64,000 bases of DNA. Source: Geovibrio ferrireducens. Lineage in GTDB: Bacteria > Chrysiogenota > Deferribacteres > Deferribacterales > Geovibrionaceae. The position numbers and the translations under genes were made by a program. The stretch spans positions 186,001 through 250,000 of the forward strand of contig NZ_JAJAPB010000004.1 in the NCBI RefSeq assembly GCF_026226615.1. Direction: 5' to 3'. Under the pieces are notes generated by a model. It was not told where the DNA came from and made no database searches. It saw only the letters and a list, made by a program, of their open reading frames with translations. Of this stretch, positions 1 through 7,932 are shown one piece after another; position 1 is the stretch's first letter, and each line of letters begins with the position of its first letter.

Positions 1-487
1 TGCGGACAGCAAATCCGGCATAACCGGCGCAGGCAAGACACCCTCAGAAAAAACACACTTCTGCAATGTGCAGGAAAACTTTCAGGCATACGGCGTACTC
101 AGCCACAGGCACAACCCCGAAATTAACTTCATTCTCGGCAAAGCGGGCAAACCCGTGGACGTAACCTTCACACCCCACCTCGCACCTATAAATAAAGGTA
201 TCGAAAGCACCATATACGCACGGTCACACACAGATATATTCCAACTCGCTGAATGCCTCAAAACATTCTACAAAGGCAGGAGATTCGTCCGAATACTCGA
301 CTTCGGGAACGTCGCCGCCACAGCAAATGTCCGCGATACCAACTTCATAGACATCGCACTGTTTAAAAAAGCAGATAAACTCGTCATTACCTCCGCCATT
401 GATAACCTCGTGAAAGGCGCAAGCGGAGCCGCAGTGCAGACCATGAACGTAATGTGCGGACTGGATGAAACAACAGGACTGATATAA
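1..487 (+). CDS. argC: N-acetyl-gamma-glutamyl-phosphate reductase, C-terminal part
   Basis: The reading frame is open from the window edge (codons from base 2), so this is the 3' end of a gene that starts outside the window; about 161 residues are visible. ArgC reduces N-acetylglutamyl phosphate with NADPH in cytoplasmic arginine synthesis. The visible part begins with an ArgC-like segment (DSKSGITGAG, then a YGVLSHRHNPEI stretch) that belongs to the substrate-binding dimerisation domain, and it ends in the usual conserved C-terminal region (GASGAAVQTMNVMCGLDETTGL). argJ follows on the same strand, which fits an arginine gene group, but 380 bp of repeat-rich DNA lies between them. The internal GTG at 68 is not a credible start because family-like sequence extends upstream of it. 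Confidence 0.93.
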   Translation, partial: ADSKSGITGAGKTPSEKTHFCNVQENFQAYGVLSHRHNPEINFILGKAGKPVDVTFTPHLAPINKGIESTIYARSHTDIFQLAECLKTFYKGRRFVRILDFGNVAATANVRDTNFIDIALFKKADKLVITSAIDNLVKGASGAAVQTMNVMCGLDETTGLI

Positions 488-510
488 GTTTCGGTTTTTT
501 CTTTTATAAT

Positions 511-653
511 TGAAAGAACCCTTTCTTTAACAGAAAAGAACGGGTTCTCTCAAACTCTCTCCCAAAGAAACTGAATTTGTGTTGAGAAACAAGTGAGTTT
601 TTGAAGGGGTTTAGGGATACTTTGTTCCTAAAAAGTTTCCCTAAGAAAATCAT
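511..653 (+). repeat. Dispersed repeat family 2, copy 1 (two-hairpin element)
   Basis: The 3' spacer of argC holds a repeat also found, on the opposite strand, at 45188-45355 and in part at 51370-51475. Its first hairpin pairs AGAACCC (515-521) with GGGTTCT (542-548), with an inner stem TTTCT/AGAAA. Its second pairs GGGATACTTT (614-623) with AAAGTTTCCC (632-641). Between them are a shared stretch TCTCAAACTCT and the phrase GAGTTTTTGAAGGGG. No gene is seen here. The first hairpin lies close after the argC stop, but it is not followed by a good T-tract, so a terminator role is uncertain. Confidence 0.7.
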
Positions 654-666
654 AATAAAAATATAT

Positions 667-713
667 TTAAGGAGAATTTATCATGGAACATATAAAAGGC
701 GCAGGAGTATGCG
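667..713 (+). repeat. Duplicated argJ ribosome binding site and first codons (upstream copy)
   Basis: These 47 bases are identical to 851-897, which hold the Shine-Dalgarno AAGGAGAA, the start codon and the first ten codons of the true argJ. Here the ATG at 683 opens a 22-codon frame that leaves argJ after ten residues and stops with TAA at 749-751, inside the inserted hairpin repeat. The copy is therefore a decoy start or short upstream ORF, not a gene. Confidence 0.9.
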
Positions 714-729
714 GCTCTTGTTTTACCGG

Positions 730-822
730 CTCGGATTTCACATCCGTGTAATTCCTCGCCACATGCTCGCGGGCGGGTAAACCGCCCTTCGCTTCGCACG
801 GCGTGTTTCCATCCATGGGAAC
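730..822 (+). repeat. Three-hairpin dispersed repeat family 1, copy A
   Basis: It holds three stems: CGGAT/ATCCG (732-746), GGGCGG/CCGCCC with loop GTAAA (771-787), and GTTTCC/GGGAAC with loop ATCCAT (805-822). The linkers ATGCTCGC (763-770) and TTCGCTTCGCACGGCG (788-803) are shared almost exactly with copies at 26161, 45388 and 57762. This copy lies between the two 47-bp direct repeats of the argJ start. Confidence 0.85.
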
Positions 823-866
823 TTAAAAGGTGCGCATTACAAATTACAGATTAAGGAGAATTTATC

Positions 867-2066
867 ATGGAACATATAAAAGGCGCAGGAGTATGCGCAC
901 CTTTGGGATTTTCGGCATCGAGTGCGGTTGCGGATATTAAGGGGAACGGCAGGGGGAGGAAGGACATGGCTCTTCTTTATTCCGAGGTTCCGTTTAATGC
1001 GGCGGCTGTTTTCACATCCAACAAATTTTGTGCTGCTCCGGTTATTCATGGGCGGGAGCTTATCGGGAAGAAGGGTAAATTCAGCGCGATAGTTGTAAAC
1101 AGCGGCAACGCCAATGCCTGTACAGGTGAGAAGGGGCTTGCGGCCTGCGGTGAGATAACGAAGTCTTTTGCCTCTGAGCTTGGGATTGATGAAAGGGCTG
1201 TGCTTATTTCGTCCACGGGTGTAATCGGCGTTCAGCTTCCTGCGGGAAAAATGACGGCTAAGGCGGCTGAGCTGATAGACGAGCTTGATTCCTCAAACTC
1301 GAATGAGTTTGCGGAAGCGATCATGACTACTGATGCGGTGAAAAAGGAATATGCCGTGCTGGTGGAGACGCAGAACGGCGCTTATGTTGTTGCGGGTGCG
1401 GCGAAGGGTGCGGGGATGATTGCCCCGTCCATGGCCACTATGCTCGGCTTTATCACAACAGATGCGGCGGTGAAGACAGACGCATTGCAGGAAGCGCTGA
1501 ATTACGCAGTGGCTGACAGCTTCAACTGCATCACCGTTGACGGGGACATGAGCACCAATGATACGGTATTCCTGTTTGCAAACGGCATGAGCGGCATCAT
1601 CCCTAACAGGGAGGAGTTCTTCGAGGCGGTGAAGACCGTGTGTGTTGAACTTGCAAAAATGATCGTGAGGGACGGCGAAGGCGCTACCAAGTTCTGCACG
1701 TTTAAGGTCGTGAACGCGGCAACAGAAGAGGATGCGAAGAAGTGTGCCTTTGCCCTTGCCAATTCGCCTCTGGTGAAAACCATGCTCCACGGGGAAGACC
1801 CGAACTGGGGAAGAATTTTCGCAACGGTGGGTGCATGCGGCATAGCGTGCAGACAGGACAATGTTGATCTGTATTTTGAAGACCTGAAATATGCGACAAA
1901 CGGCGTGATAGTGGACTATGCCCTTGAACCGAAGGCTGCTGCGATCATGAAAAAGAAGGATATAGAGATCACTGTGGATCTGAAAGAGGGCTCGGCTTCG
2001 AAAACGGTTTACACCTGCGACTTCACGAAGGAGTACATATCCATCAACGCGGATTACAGAAGCTAG
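867..2066 (+). CDS. argJ: Bifunctional ornithine acetyltransferase / N-acetylglutamate synthase
   Basis: ArgJ moves the acetyl group from N-acetylornithine to glutamate, which recycles acetyl in arginine synthesis, and many members also make N-acetylglutamate from acetyl-CoA. The 399-residue protein has the normal family length. The self-cleavage motif KGAGMIAPSMATML is at residues 180-193, with Thr191 as the expected new N-terminal nucleophile of the beta chain. The oxyanion-type SSTGVIG segment is near residue 116 and a conserved HGEDPNWGR segment lies towards the C-terminus. The start at 867 has a good Shine-Dalgarno (AAGGAGAA) but sits in the second of two identical 47-bp copies. The first copy (ATG at 683) goes out of frame and ends early, so translation must use the downstream start. 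Whether the bifunctional activity is present cannot be told from sequence alone. Confidence 0.96.
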   Translation: MEHIKGAGVCAPLGFSASSAVADIKGNGRGRKDMALLYSEVPFNAAAVFTSNKFCAAPVIHGRELIGKKGKFSAIVVNSGNANACTGEKGLAACGEITKSFASELGIDERAVLISSTGVIGVQLPAGKMTAKAAELIDELDSSNSNEFAEAIMTTDAVKKEYAVLVETQNGAYVVAGAAKGAGMIAPSMATMLGFITTDAAVKTDALQEALNYAVADSFNCITVDGDMSTNDTVFLFANGMSGIIPNREEFFEAVKTVCVELAKMIVRDGEGATKFCTFKVVNAATEEDAKKCAFALANSPLVKTMLHGEDPNWGRIFATVGACGIACRQDNVDLYFEDLKYATNGVIVDYALEPKAAAIMKKKDIEITVDLKEGSASKTVYTCDFTKEYISINADYRS

Positions 2067-2126
2067 GAAATTGCTGAGAGTCTTTATCCCGTGAGGGTTC
2101 AGACAGTTTTCAATATCCGTTCAGAT

Positions 2127-2165
2127 AAAAAAAGGCGGTGGTTAAACCACCGCCTTTTTGTTTTA
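2127..2165. terminator. Bidirectional intrinsic terminator between argJ and flagellin 1
   Basis: GGCGGTGGTT pairs with AACCACCGCC around a single-base centre (2134-2154). It is flanked by an A-run on the left and TTTTTGTTTT on the right, so it can end both argJ (plus) and the convergent flagellin gene (minus). Confidence 0.92.
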
Positions 2166-2180
2166 TGGTTGTACGTTTCC

Positions 2181-4565
2181 TTAACCGAGAAGTGAAAGAG
2201 CCATCTGCGGAAGGCTGTTTGCCTGAGCAAGCATACCGATGTTTGACTGCATAAGAATCTGGTTCTTAGTGAACTTAGCCATCTCGTCTGCTATGTCAAG
2301 GTCACGTATCCTTGATTCTGCTGCTGTCAGGTTTTCTCTTGTAGTGTCGAGGCCTGTCATGGTGTATTCAAGCCTGTTGATCTGAGCACCTATTGTGGCT
2401 CTCACGCCGGACACTGTTTCCAGAGCTTTGTCAAGCTTGGTGATTGAGCTCTGGGCAAGATCCTGATCAACCATCAGAACATCGTCTATACCGAGGGCAG
2501 CAGTGTTAACCTGCGGTATGTTCGCAAGGATAGTCTGGCCTTCGTTAGCACCTATCTGCATTTTCATGGCGTTGTCAACAAGGTGAAGCTTGATGTCTTT
2601 GCTTTCGCCTGTTGCGGAGAACTCCATTGTTTTCTTAGTGGAGTTCCAGCTTATGCTTACGCCGACATCGCTGTCTATCTTAACGTCAACACCCTGAATT
2701 ACTCCTCTGAGGGTTGAGTCGTTAACGGAGTCGGAACCTATGAACTTGCCTGTGTGAGCGTCAGTAACTTTAATTGTTGTCTCACTGTTCTCTCCTTTCT
2801 GTATAGTAGCAAGAGAGAGGGCGTTTATAAGGTTCTGGTCGCCGATGAAGGACAGTTTGCTGTCGTCGCCAAGACGTGCGGTCTGGATTACGAAAGTACC
2901 TGCAAGCGCTTCGTTTGAATTGTCGGTCACGTCACCTGTTGAAACATAGTTCACGAGGTTGTTGTTTACAGTTGCGGACTCATCACTGGTTCCGGCTGTA
3001 GCACCCATGCCGAGTTCAAGTATAGCACTGGTAAGTTTTTTCTCAAATTCGGAGACTGTATCATCCCCTTCAAGGTAGATGGTAGCTGAGCTTCCGTTAC
3101 CGAAGATAGTCAGTTCCTGAGGACCGGCTGCAAAAATGTTTACGCCGTCGTCAGTTGTGAATCTTGCGATGTCTTTGAGTTTCGTTGTACTGGTTGCAGC
3201 TTCGCCGCCGCCCGCAACAAGAAGGTCAAAAGAACCATACTTTGTTGCTCCTATTGTAGCGCCGCTTGTTGCTGTGTTCTCTCTGAAGTTGAGTGTCATG
3301 TTACCAACGTCAAGGTTGCCTGTTTCAACATTAAGAGCAGCATGGTAAACAGTTACGCTGTTGTAATCGATAGTGGTATCGCCGTTGTCGGCTTTGGTCA
3401 GTTCGTTGTTGCCGTAAGACAGAGTGGGCCCGGTTGTGCCTGCTGTCCCGCCGGAGATAGCAATTGTACCGCCGCCGGAAGTAGTTGAAGTATTAACTGC
3501 CTCTGTTGTGCTGAGGAGTATTTTGTCTCCGGACTGCATGTTGGCATCTGTTCCGATAGCGATGGAAACTTCGCCTGAGAAACCTGAGCCGGTCATGCCT
3601 GAGAGGTCAAAAACAAGGTTGTCTGCACCGTCATATCCACCCTGAATTGAATAAGTTGACTTCTCGCCTGTTTTCGCATCAACAAAGGTTGCTTTGAAAG
3701 CGTAGTTCGCTGGAGTACCTGCTGACACGGTGAAATTTTCCTGTGCTTCAAGCAGAAGGTAACCGGACTCAGCCACAGTACCGCCAGGTGCCCATGTCGC
3801 GGCGGAGCCAAAGTTAGAACCGGCCTGTCTGTACACACTCATTGTTAAAACATCAGAATCTGTGTCCGCACCTGCGCCTACTGTTACGGTGTAGTAAGCT
3901 GTGCCTGTGGAGGCAAGTGTGTTGGGGTCTGTTACGAAACCAACGTTAGTGTTGTTAACGTTTCCGCCTGCGGTAACAATTTCGGCTCCGATAGCATCTT
4001 CGTTCAGGGTCATAACGTCTGATTTGTAGACATAGTTTTTACCGGGGTCTACAGTAACGTTAAGGTTGTAGTTGCCTTCGGCCACTGCACTCTTAACAAT
4101 AACGCTGAGGTCTGAACTGTCGGAAGACCACAGAGCGGTTGCATCTCCGTTAAGAAGCTTCTTGGTGTTGAACTCTGTTGAGGAAGCTATTCTGTTGATC
4201 TCTTCCTTGAGCTGGTCAACCTCTTTCTGGATCTCAGCCCTGTCGTTCGTGGTGTAAACACCGTTACCCGCCTGAACAGCAAGCTCTCTCATTCTCTGAA
4301 GCATGTCCTGAATGTTCTGCAGGCCGCCTTCAGCAGTCTGAAGAAGTGATATACCGTCCTGGGCGTTGAGTGAAGCTCTTTTGAGACCGCTTATCTGGCC
4401 TCTTAATTTCTCGGAAATTGCAAGACCGGATGCGTCGTCCGATGCCGAGTTGATTCTAAGACCGCTTGAGAGTCTTTCAAGTGACTTAGCTACCGCGTTG
4501 TTTGTCTGTCCCAGGTATCTCTGAGCCGTCAGAGAAGGGACGTTCGTGTTGATATACATTGCCAT
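2181..4565 (-). CDS. fliC: Flagellin 1, long form (794 aa)
   Basis: This is a flagellar filament subunit exported through the flagellar type III apparatus. Residues 1 to about 145 form the conserved coiled N-terminal D0/D1 region ([48 protein letters not shown]). The last 90 or so residues form the C-terminal D1/D0 region (NRLEYTMTGLDTTRENLTAAES as spaced motifs, ending PQMALSLLG). The central 550 residues are rich in Thr, Ser, Gly and Ala, far larger than the usual 280-500-residue flagellins, and are likely surface-exposed sites for glycosylation by the adjacent Maf/Pse genes. It is a close paralogue of flagellin 2 at 5481-7865, with the same length and near-identical ends, so a tandem duplication is evident. 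Shine-Dalgarno GGAGG is at 4577-4573. A sigma-28-like promoter and a terminator-bearing leader lie upstream. Confidence 0.97.
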   Translation of the reverse strand: MAMYINTNVPSLTAQRYLGQTNNAVAKSLERLSSGLRINSASDDASGLAISEKLRGQISGLKRASLNAQDGISLLQTAEGGLQNIQDMLQRMRELAVQAGNGVYTTNDRAEIQKEVDQLKEEINRIASSTEFNTKKLLNGDATALWSSDSSDLSVIVKSAVAEGNYNLNVTVDPGKNYVYKSDVMTLNEDAIGAEIVTAGGNVNNTNVGFVTDPNTLASTGTAYYTVTVGAGADTDSDVLTMSVYRQAGSNFGSAATWAPGGTVAESGYLLLEAQENFTVSAGTPANYAFKATFVDAKTGEKSTYSIQGGYDGADNLVFDLSGMTGSGFSGEVSIAIGTDANMQSGDKILLSTTEAVNTSTTSGGGTIAISGGTAGTTGPTLSYGNNELTKADNGDTTIDYNSVTVYHAALNVETGNLDVGNMTLNFRENTATSGATIGATKYGSFDLLVAGGGEAATSTTKLKDIARFTTDDGVNIFAAGPQELTIFGNGSSATIYLEGDDTVSEFEKKLTSAILELGMGATAGTSDESATVNNNLVNYVSTGDVTDNSNEALAGTFVIQTARLGDDSKLSFIGDQNLINALSLATIQKGENSETTIKVTDAHTGKFIGSDSVNDSTLRGVIQGVDVKIDSDVGVSISWNSTKKTMEFSATGESKDIKLHLVDNAMKMQIGANEGQTILANIPQVNTAALGIDDVLMVDQDLAQSSITKLDKALETVSGVRATIGAQINRLEYTMTGLDTTRENLTAAESRIRDLDIADEMAKFTKNQILMQSNIGMLAQANSLPQMALSLLG

Positions 4566-4590
4566 TGTAATACCTCCGTGTTTTCATGGC

Positions 4591-4604
4591 CGGCATCCTT
4601 GCCG
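4591..4604 (-). promoter_or_regulatory. GGA-loop hairpin just upstream of flagellin 1 Shine-Dalgarno
   Basis: On the minus strand CGGCA-AGGA-TGCCG forms a 5-bp stem with AGGA in the loop, about 14 nt before the Shine-Dalgarno ACGGAGG. The core GCAAGGATGC is close to the known CsrA site (ACARGGATGT). A CsrA role is an inference; no csrA or fliW is in the window. Confidence 0.6.
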
Positions 4605-4694
4605 TTTTTACTCTTGTTTTTTACCGAAAGTTCCAGCGGCTCCCTGACGGGAGTTTTGTGGTCAGCTTTTAAGAAGAGGGGCTGAAATTTTTCG

Positions 4695-4736
4695 AAAAAA
4701 AAAGGCCGATGACAGGATTAAACCTGACATCGGCCT
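4695..4736 (-). terminator. Intrinsic terminator inside the flagellin 1 leader
   Basis: AGGCCGATGTCAGG (4736-4723) pairs with CCTGTCATCGGCCT (4716-4703) with one mismatch and a 6-nt loop, followed by nine T on the minus strand. It lies about 100-140 nt after the predicted sigma-28 start and 130 nt before the start codon. The box TTGGTACTGAAATA directly upstream is shared with the flagellin 2 leader. It is either an attenuator or the 3' end of a small RNA. Confidence 0.85.
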
Positions 4737-4834
4737 GAGTATTTCAGTACCAATTCCTATTAAGTTTTAACTTCGGCATTTATGGGAAGATGAGGCTCAT
4801 TTTATATGTCGCCTTTGGTGTCTTCCTCTGCATG
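4695..4834 (-). ncRNA. Putative sigma-28-dependent leader/small RNA upstream of flagellin 1
   Basis: The interval runs from the predicted start site (about 7 nt after the -10 box) to the end of the T-tract, about 140 nt. It contains short ATG-start frames of 16 and 11 codons without convincing ribosome sites. The longer-range layout (promoter, conserved box, terminator, then 130 nt to the gene) is repeated before flagellin 2. No Rfam family is recognised by eye. Confidence 0.45.
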
Positions 4835-4840
4835 AATGTA

Positions 4841-4867
4841 GTATCGAAAATACAAAAGAGATCTTTA
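4841..4867 (-). promoter_or_regulatory. Sigma-28-like promoter of flagellin 1
   Basis: On the minus strand TAAA (4867-4864), 15 nt, then TTCGATAC (4848-4841); the family consensus is TAAA-N15-GCCGATAA. The spacing is exact and the CGATA core is kept. The start codon is about 270 nt downstream of the predicted start site. Confidence 0.7.
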
Positions 4868-4953
4868 GAAAAAAAATTTAAAAAAGATCGAAAGAAGGCA
4901 CTAGTTCATTGAGGGAAAAGGAGTAATTTCATCCTCTTCCTTAAGAAACCCGT

Positions 4954-4991
4954 TCCGGATGAAGGAGGGCGAACTCAGCCGCCCTCCGGAA
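4954..4991 (-). terminator. Hairpin after flaG, possible terminator
   Basis: GGAGGGCG (4964-4971) pairs with CGCCCTCC (4980-4987), 40 bases after the flaG stop. No T-tract follows on the minus strand, so it may be a weak or factor-dependent terminator or an RNA-stabilising 3' end. Confidence 0.5.
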
Positions 4992-5029
4992 ATATACTGA
5001 ACTCTGTTATAATTTACTTACTGAATCTT

Positions 5030-5419
5030 TCAGAACTTTTCATCCAGCATAAGCCCCACCATCTCTTTGATGTTCCGGGAAAGCCTGACGGCCTCCTCAG
5101 ACGGGATCTGCTTGATTACACTGCCCTTTTCTCTGTCTATGAGTTTCACTATCACAGCATTAAGCTGTTTCTCAACACTGAACTCACGCTTAACGTCCAT
5201 ACTTTTGAGACTTTCGTTAAGCTTTTCGACAGCAGACTCAACTTCCTCTTGTTTTACCTGTTTCTTTTCCTTCTCAGTGTCCACCTTTTCGGCAGCGTTG
5301 CCGAAGAGTTTTTCATTAACCAGTTTTATTGACTGCGAAACACTCTGAGTAGCCTGTACTTTTGCTCCGCTGCCCGCATCGGGTGTACCAGTTTGAACGT
5401 TCTTTACAAATTCAATCAT
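5030..5419 (-). CDS. flaG: FlaG family flagellar protein
   Basis: The protein has 129 residues, the normal size for FlaG. The first 50 residues are low-complexity and the middle is charged (KEKKQVKQEE). The C-terminal half matches the FlaG core: a helix VEKLNESLK, the strand ending LNAVIVKLIDREKGSVIKQIP, and the helix EEAVRLSRNIKEMVGLMLDEK. In other bacteria FlaG influences filament length and export, and it is usually next to flagellin or fliD. It lies 61 bp downstream of flagellin 2 on the same strand, with a hairpin (5439-5470) in the gap that lacks a T-run, so it probably shares the flagellin 2 transcript at a lower level. The Shine-Dalgarno AAGGTG precedes the ATG. Confidence 0.9.
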   Translation of the reverse strand: MIEFVKNVQTGTPDAGSGAKVQATQSVSQSIKLVNEKLFGNAAEKVDTEKEKKQVKQEEVESAVEKLNESLKSMDVKREFSVEKQLNAVIVKLIDREKGSVIKQIPSEEAVRLSRNIKEMVGLMLDEKF

Positions 5420-5438
5420 GACTACACCTTAAATAGCA

Positions 5439-5470
5439 TCCTAAGAGACGGCTTTCACCACCTCTTAGGA
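5439..5470 (-). other. Intergenic hairpin between flagellin 2 and flaG
   Basis: TCCTAAGAG (plus 5439-5447) pairs with CTCTTAGGA (5462-5470) around a 14-nt loop. There is no T-tract. It could be a partial terminator or a processing/stability hairpin that separates flagellin from flaG expression. Confidence 0.6.
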
Positions 5471-5480
5471 AATTGATTTA

Positions 5481-7865
5481 TTACCCTATAAGCGAAAGAG
5501 CCATCTGCGGAAGAGCATTAGCCTGCGAAAGCATGGCAATGTTCGACTGAGCCAGAATCTGGTTTTTAGTGAACCTGGCCATCTCATCAGCTATGTCAAG
5601 GTCGCGTATCCTTGATTCAGCTGCTGTCAGGTTTTCTCTTGTTGTGTCAAGGCCTGTCATAGTGTATTCAAGCCTGTTGATCTGAGCACCGATCGTCGCC
5701 CTGACACCGGAAACATTGCCGAGAGCCTTGTCCAGCTTAGTGATAGCTTTCTGAGCAAGATCCTGATCAACCATGAGAATGTCATCTATACCGAGAGAGG
5801 TAGTATTTATCTGCGGTATGTTCGCAAGGATAGTCTGCCCTTCGTTAGCACCGATCTGCATTTTCATGGCGTTATCAACAAGATGGAGCTTGATGTCCTC
5901 GCTTTCGCCTGTTGCCGTAAAGCTAAGTTCTTTTTTGGTTGAATCCCAGCTTATATCCACACCTACATTGCTGTCCACTTTGACATCAACACCCTGAATA
6001 ACTCCTCTGAGAGTTCCGTCATTAACCTTATCGGAGCCGATGAACTTGCCTGTGTGTGCATCAGTGACTTTAATTGTCATTTCGCTGTTTTCACCTTTCT
6101 GGATTGTGGCAAGCGAAAGGGCATTAATGAAGTTCTGGTCGCCGATGAAGGAAAGCTTGCTCTCTTCACCCAGACGTGCAGTCTGAATAACGAAAGTTCC
6201 TTCAAGAGCTTCATTAGTGTTGGCAGTGTCATCCCCGGTTGAAACATAGTTCACGAGGTTGTTGTTTACGGTTGTGGCTTCATCACTTGTGCTTGATGTT
6301 GCACCCATGCCGAGACCGTTCACTATAGCTTCTGAAAGCTTTGTTTCAAAATCGGAGATTGTGTCATCACCTTCGATATAAATGGTAGCTGATTTGCCGT
6401 TACCGTAAATTGTCAGTTCCTGAGGACCGGCTGCAAAGATATTAACACCGTCATCAGTTGTGAATCTGGCTATATCTTTCAGCTTTGTGGTGCTCGCAGC
6501 AGCCTCGCCGCCTCCGAGAATCTGAAGGTCAAAAGTTCCGGCATCGGTTGAACCGTAAGCTGTCAGTGTTCCTGTGTTCTCTCTGAAGTTGAGAGTCAGG
6601 TTGCCCACATCAAGATTGCCTGTGGTCTCGTTGAGAACGGCGTGATAAATTGTTACGCTGTTGTAGTCTATTGTGGTGTCGCCGTTGTCGGCCTTAGTCA
6701 GTTCATTATTGCCGTAGGACAGAGTCGGTCCTGTTGTCCCCGCAGCGCCGCCGGAAAGCTGGATAGTACCGCCGCCGGAAGTAGTTGAAGTATCAACTGC
6801 CTCTGTTGTGCTGAGGAGTATTTTGTCCCCGGACTGGAACTTGGCATCTGTTCCTATTGCGAAGGAAAGTTCGCCTGAGAAACCTGCACCTGTGATGTCG
6901 GCAAGATCAAAAACAAGGTTGCCCGCACCGTCATCTCCGCCCTGAATTTCAACCGAAGTTTCAGCACCTGTCTTCGCATTGATGAAGGTGGCTTTAAAGG
7001 TGTAGTTCGCTGTAGTACCTGACACGGTGAAGTTTGTTTTGGCTTCAAGCAGGAGGTAACCGGAATCGCCCACTGTACCACCGCCAGTTGCCCACGTGGT
7101 TGCTGTGCTGAAGTTAGAGCCAGCCTGCCTGTACGCGCTGAGAGTAACCACAGCAGAGCCTGTGTCCGCACCCGCGCCCACTGTTACTGTGTAGTAAGCT
7201 GTGCCTGTGGAGGCAAGTGTGTTGGGATCACTTACAAAACCCACGTTGGTTCCGTTGGCGTTTCCGCCTGCAGTTACAATTTCCGCTCCTATAGCGTCTT
7301 CGTTAAGGGTCATAACGTCTGACTTGTAGACATAGTTTTTACCGGGGTCTACAGTGACGTTAAGATTGTAGTTGCCTTCGGCGACTGCACCCTTAACAAT
7401 GGCATTCAGTGAAGAGCTGTCTGAAGACCAGAGAGCAGTTGAGTTTCCGTTAAGAAGCTTCTTGGTGTTGAACTCCGTAGAAGAGGATATTCTGTTGATC
7501 TCTTCCTTGAGCTGGTCAACCTCTTTCTGGATCTCAGCTCTGTCGTTCGTGGTGTAAACACCGTTGCCCGCCTGAACAGCGAGCTCTCTCATTCTCTGAA
7601 GCATGTCCTGAATGTTCTGCAAACCGCCTTCTGCGGTCTGAAGAAGTGAAATACCGTCCTGGGCGTTCAGCGAGGCTCTTTTGAGGCCGCTTATCTGTCC
7701 CCTTAATTTCTCAGAAATGGCAAGACCGGATGCGTCGTCCGATGCCGAGTTGATTCTAAGACCGCTTGAGAGTCTTTCAAGAGATTTTGAGATGTCGTTG
7801 TTTGTCTGTCCCAGATATCTCTGCGCGGTGAGAGACGGAACATTAGTATTGATATACATTGCCAT
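5481..7865 (-). CDS. fliC: Flagellin 2, long form (794 aa)
   Basis: This is a second flagellar filament subunit with the same length and plan as flagellin 1. N-terminal D0/D1 occupies about residues 1-145, then comes a long Thr/Ser/Gly-rich variable centre with segments shared with flagellin 1 (the STTEAVDTSTTSGGGTI region). C-terminal D1/D0 ends AMLSQANALPQMALSLIG. The differences are concentrated around residues 230-340 and 420-560, as expected of surface domains under diversification. The start has a strong Shine-Dalgarno (AAGGAGGA, 7877-7871). Its leader is unusually long, about 290 nt from a near-consensus sigma-28 promoter, and holds a terminator, three short repeats and a GGA-loop hairpin. 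flaG follows. Which flagellin is the major filament protein cannot be told from sequence; the better promoter favours this one. Confidence 0.97.
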   Translation of the reverse strand: MAMYINTNVPSLTAQRYLGQTNNDISKSLERLSSGLRINSASDDASGLAISEKLRGQISGLKRASLNAQDGISLLQTAEGGLQNIQDMLQRMRELAVQAGNGVYTTNDRAEIQKEVDQLKEEINRISSSTEFNTKKLLNGNSTALWSSDSSSLNAIVKGAVAEGNYNLNVTVDPGKNYVYKSDVMTLNEDAIGAEIVTAGGNANGTNVGFVSDPNTLASTGTAYYTVTVGAGADTGSAVVTLSAYRQAGSNFSTATTWATGGGTVGDSGYLLLEAKTNFTVSGTTANYTFKATFINAKTGAETSVEIQGGDDGAGNLVFDLADITGAGFSGELSFAIGTDAKFQSGDKILLSTTEAVDTSTTSGGGTIQLSGGAAGTTGPTLSYGNNELTKADNGDTTIDYNSVTIYHAVLNETTGNLDVGNLTLNFRENTGTLTAYGSTDAGTFDLQILGGGEAAASTTKLKDIARFTTDDGVNIFAAGPQELTIYGNGKSATIYIEGDDTISDFETKLSEAIVNGLGMGATSSTSDEATTVNNNLVNYVSTGDDTANTNEALEGTFVIQTARLGEESKLSFIGDQNFINALSLATIQKGENSEMTIKVTDAHTGKFIGSDKVNDGTLRGVIQGVDVKVDSNVGVDISWDSTKKELSFTATGESEDIKLHLVDNAMKMQIGANEGQTILANIPQINTTSLGIDDILMVDQDLAQKAITKLDKALGNVSGVRATIGAQINRLEYTMTGLDTTRENLTAAESRIRDLDIADEMARFTKNQILAQSNIAMLSQANALPQMALSLIG

Positions 7866-7886
7866 ACTGTCCTCCTTGTTGGCATA

Positions 7887-7910
7887 CCCCAGGCTTCCCT
7901 GCCTGCGGGG
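7887..7910 (-). promoter_or_regulatory. GGA-loop hairpin just upstream of flagellin 2 Shine-Dalgarno
   Basis: On the minus strand CCCC(GC)AGGC pairs with GCCTGGGG around the loop AGGGAA, about 10 nt before the Shine-Dalgarno AAGGAGGA. It matches in placement the GGA-loop hairpins before the other two flagellins. It may be a CsrA-type target (inference). Confidence 0.55.
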
Positions 7911-7932
7911 TGGTTCCTGAAAGCCTTTTTCC

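Noticed and set aside
683-751. 22-codon ORF from the duplicated argJ start
   Set aside because: Ten codons are argJ sequence and the rest runs through the hairpin repeat to a stop, so it is a by-product of the duplication and not a gene.
3136-3645. Plus-strand ORFs opposite flagellin 1 (also 5773-5997, 20615-21600 opposite the other flagellins)
   Set aside because: They mirror the flagellin reading frame, have no ribosome sites and encode low-complexity Val/Ser/Pro sequence.
4746-4781. Leader peptide MPKLKLNRNWY before the flagellin 1 terminator, with MNRY in the flagellin 2 leader
   Set aside because: Both end at the same Tyr-stop in the conserved box, but neither has a ribosome site and the lengths differ greatly, so the box is more likely an RNA or DNA element than a peptide.
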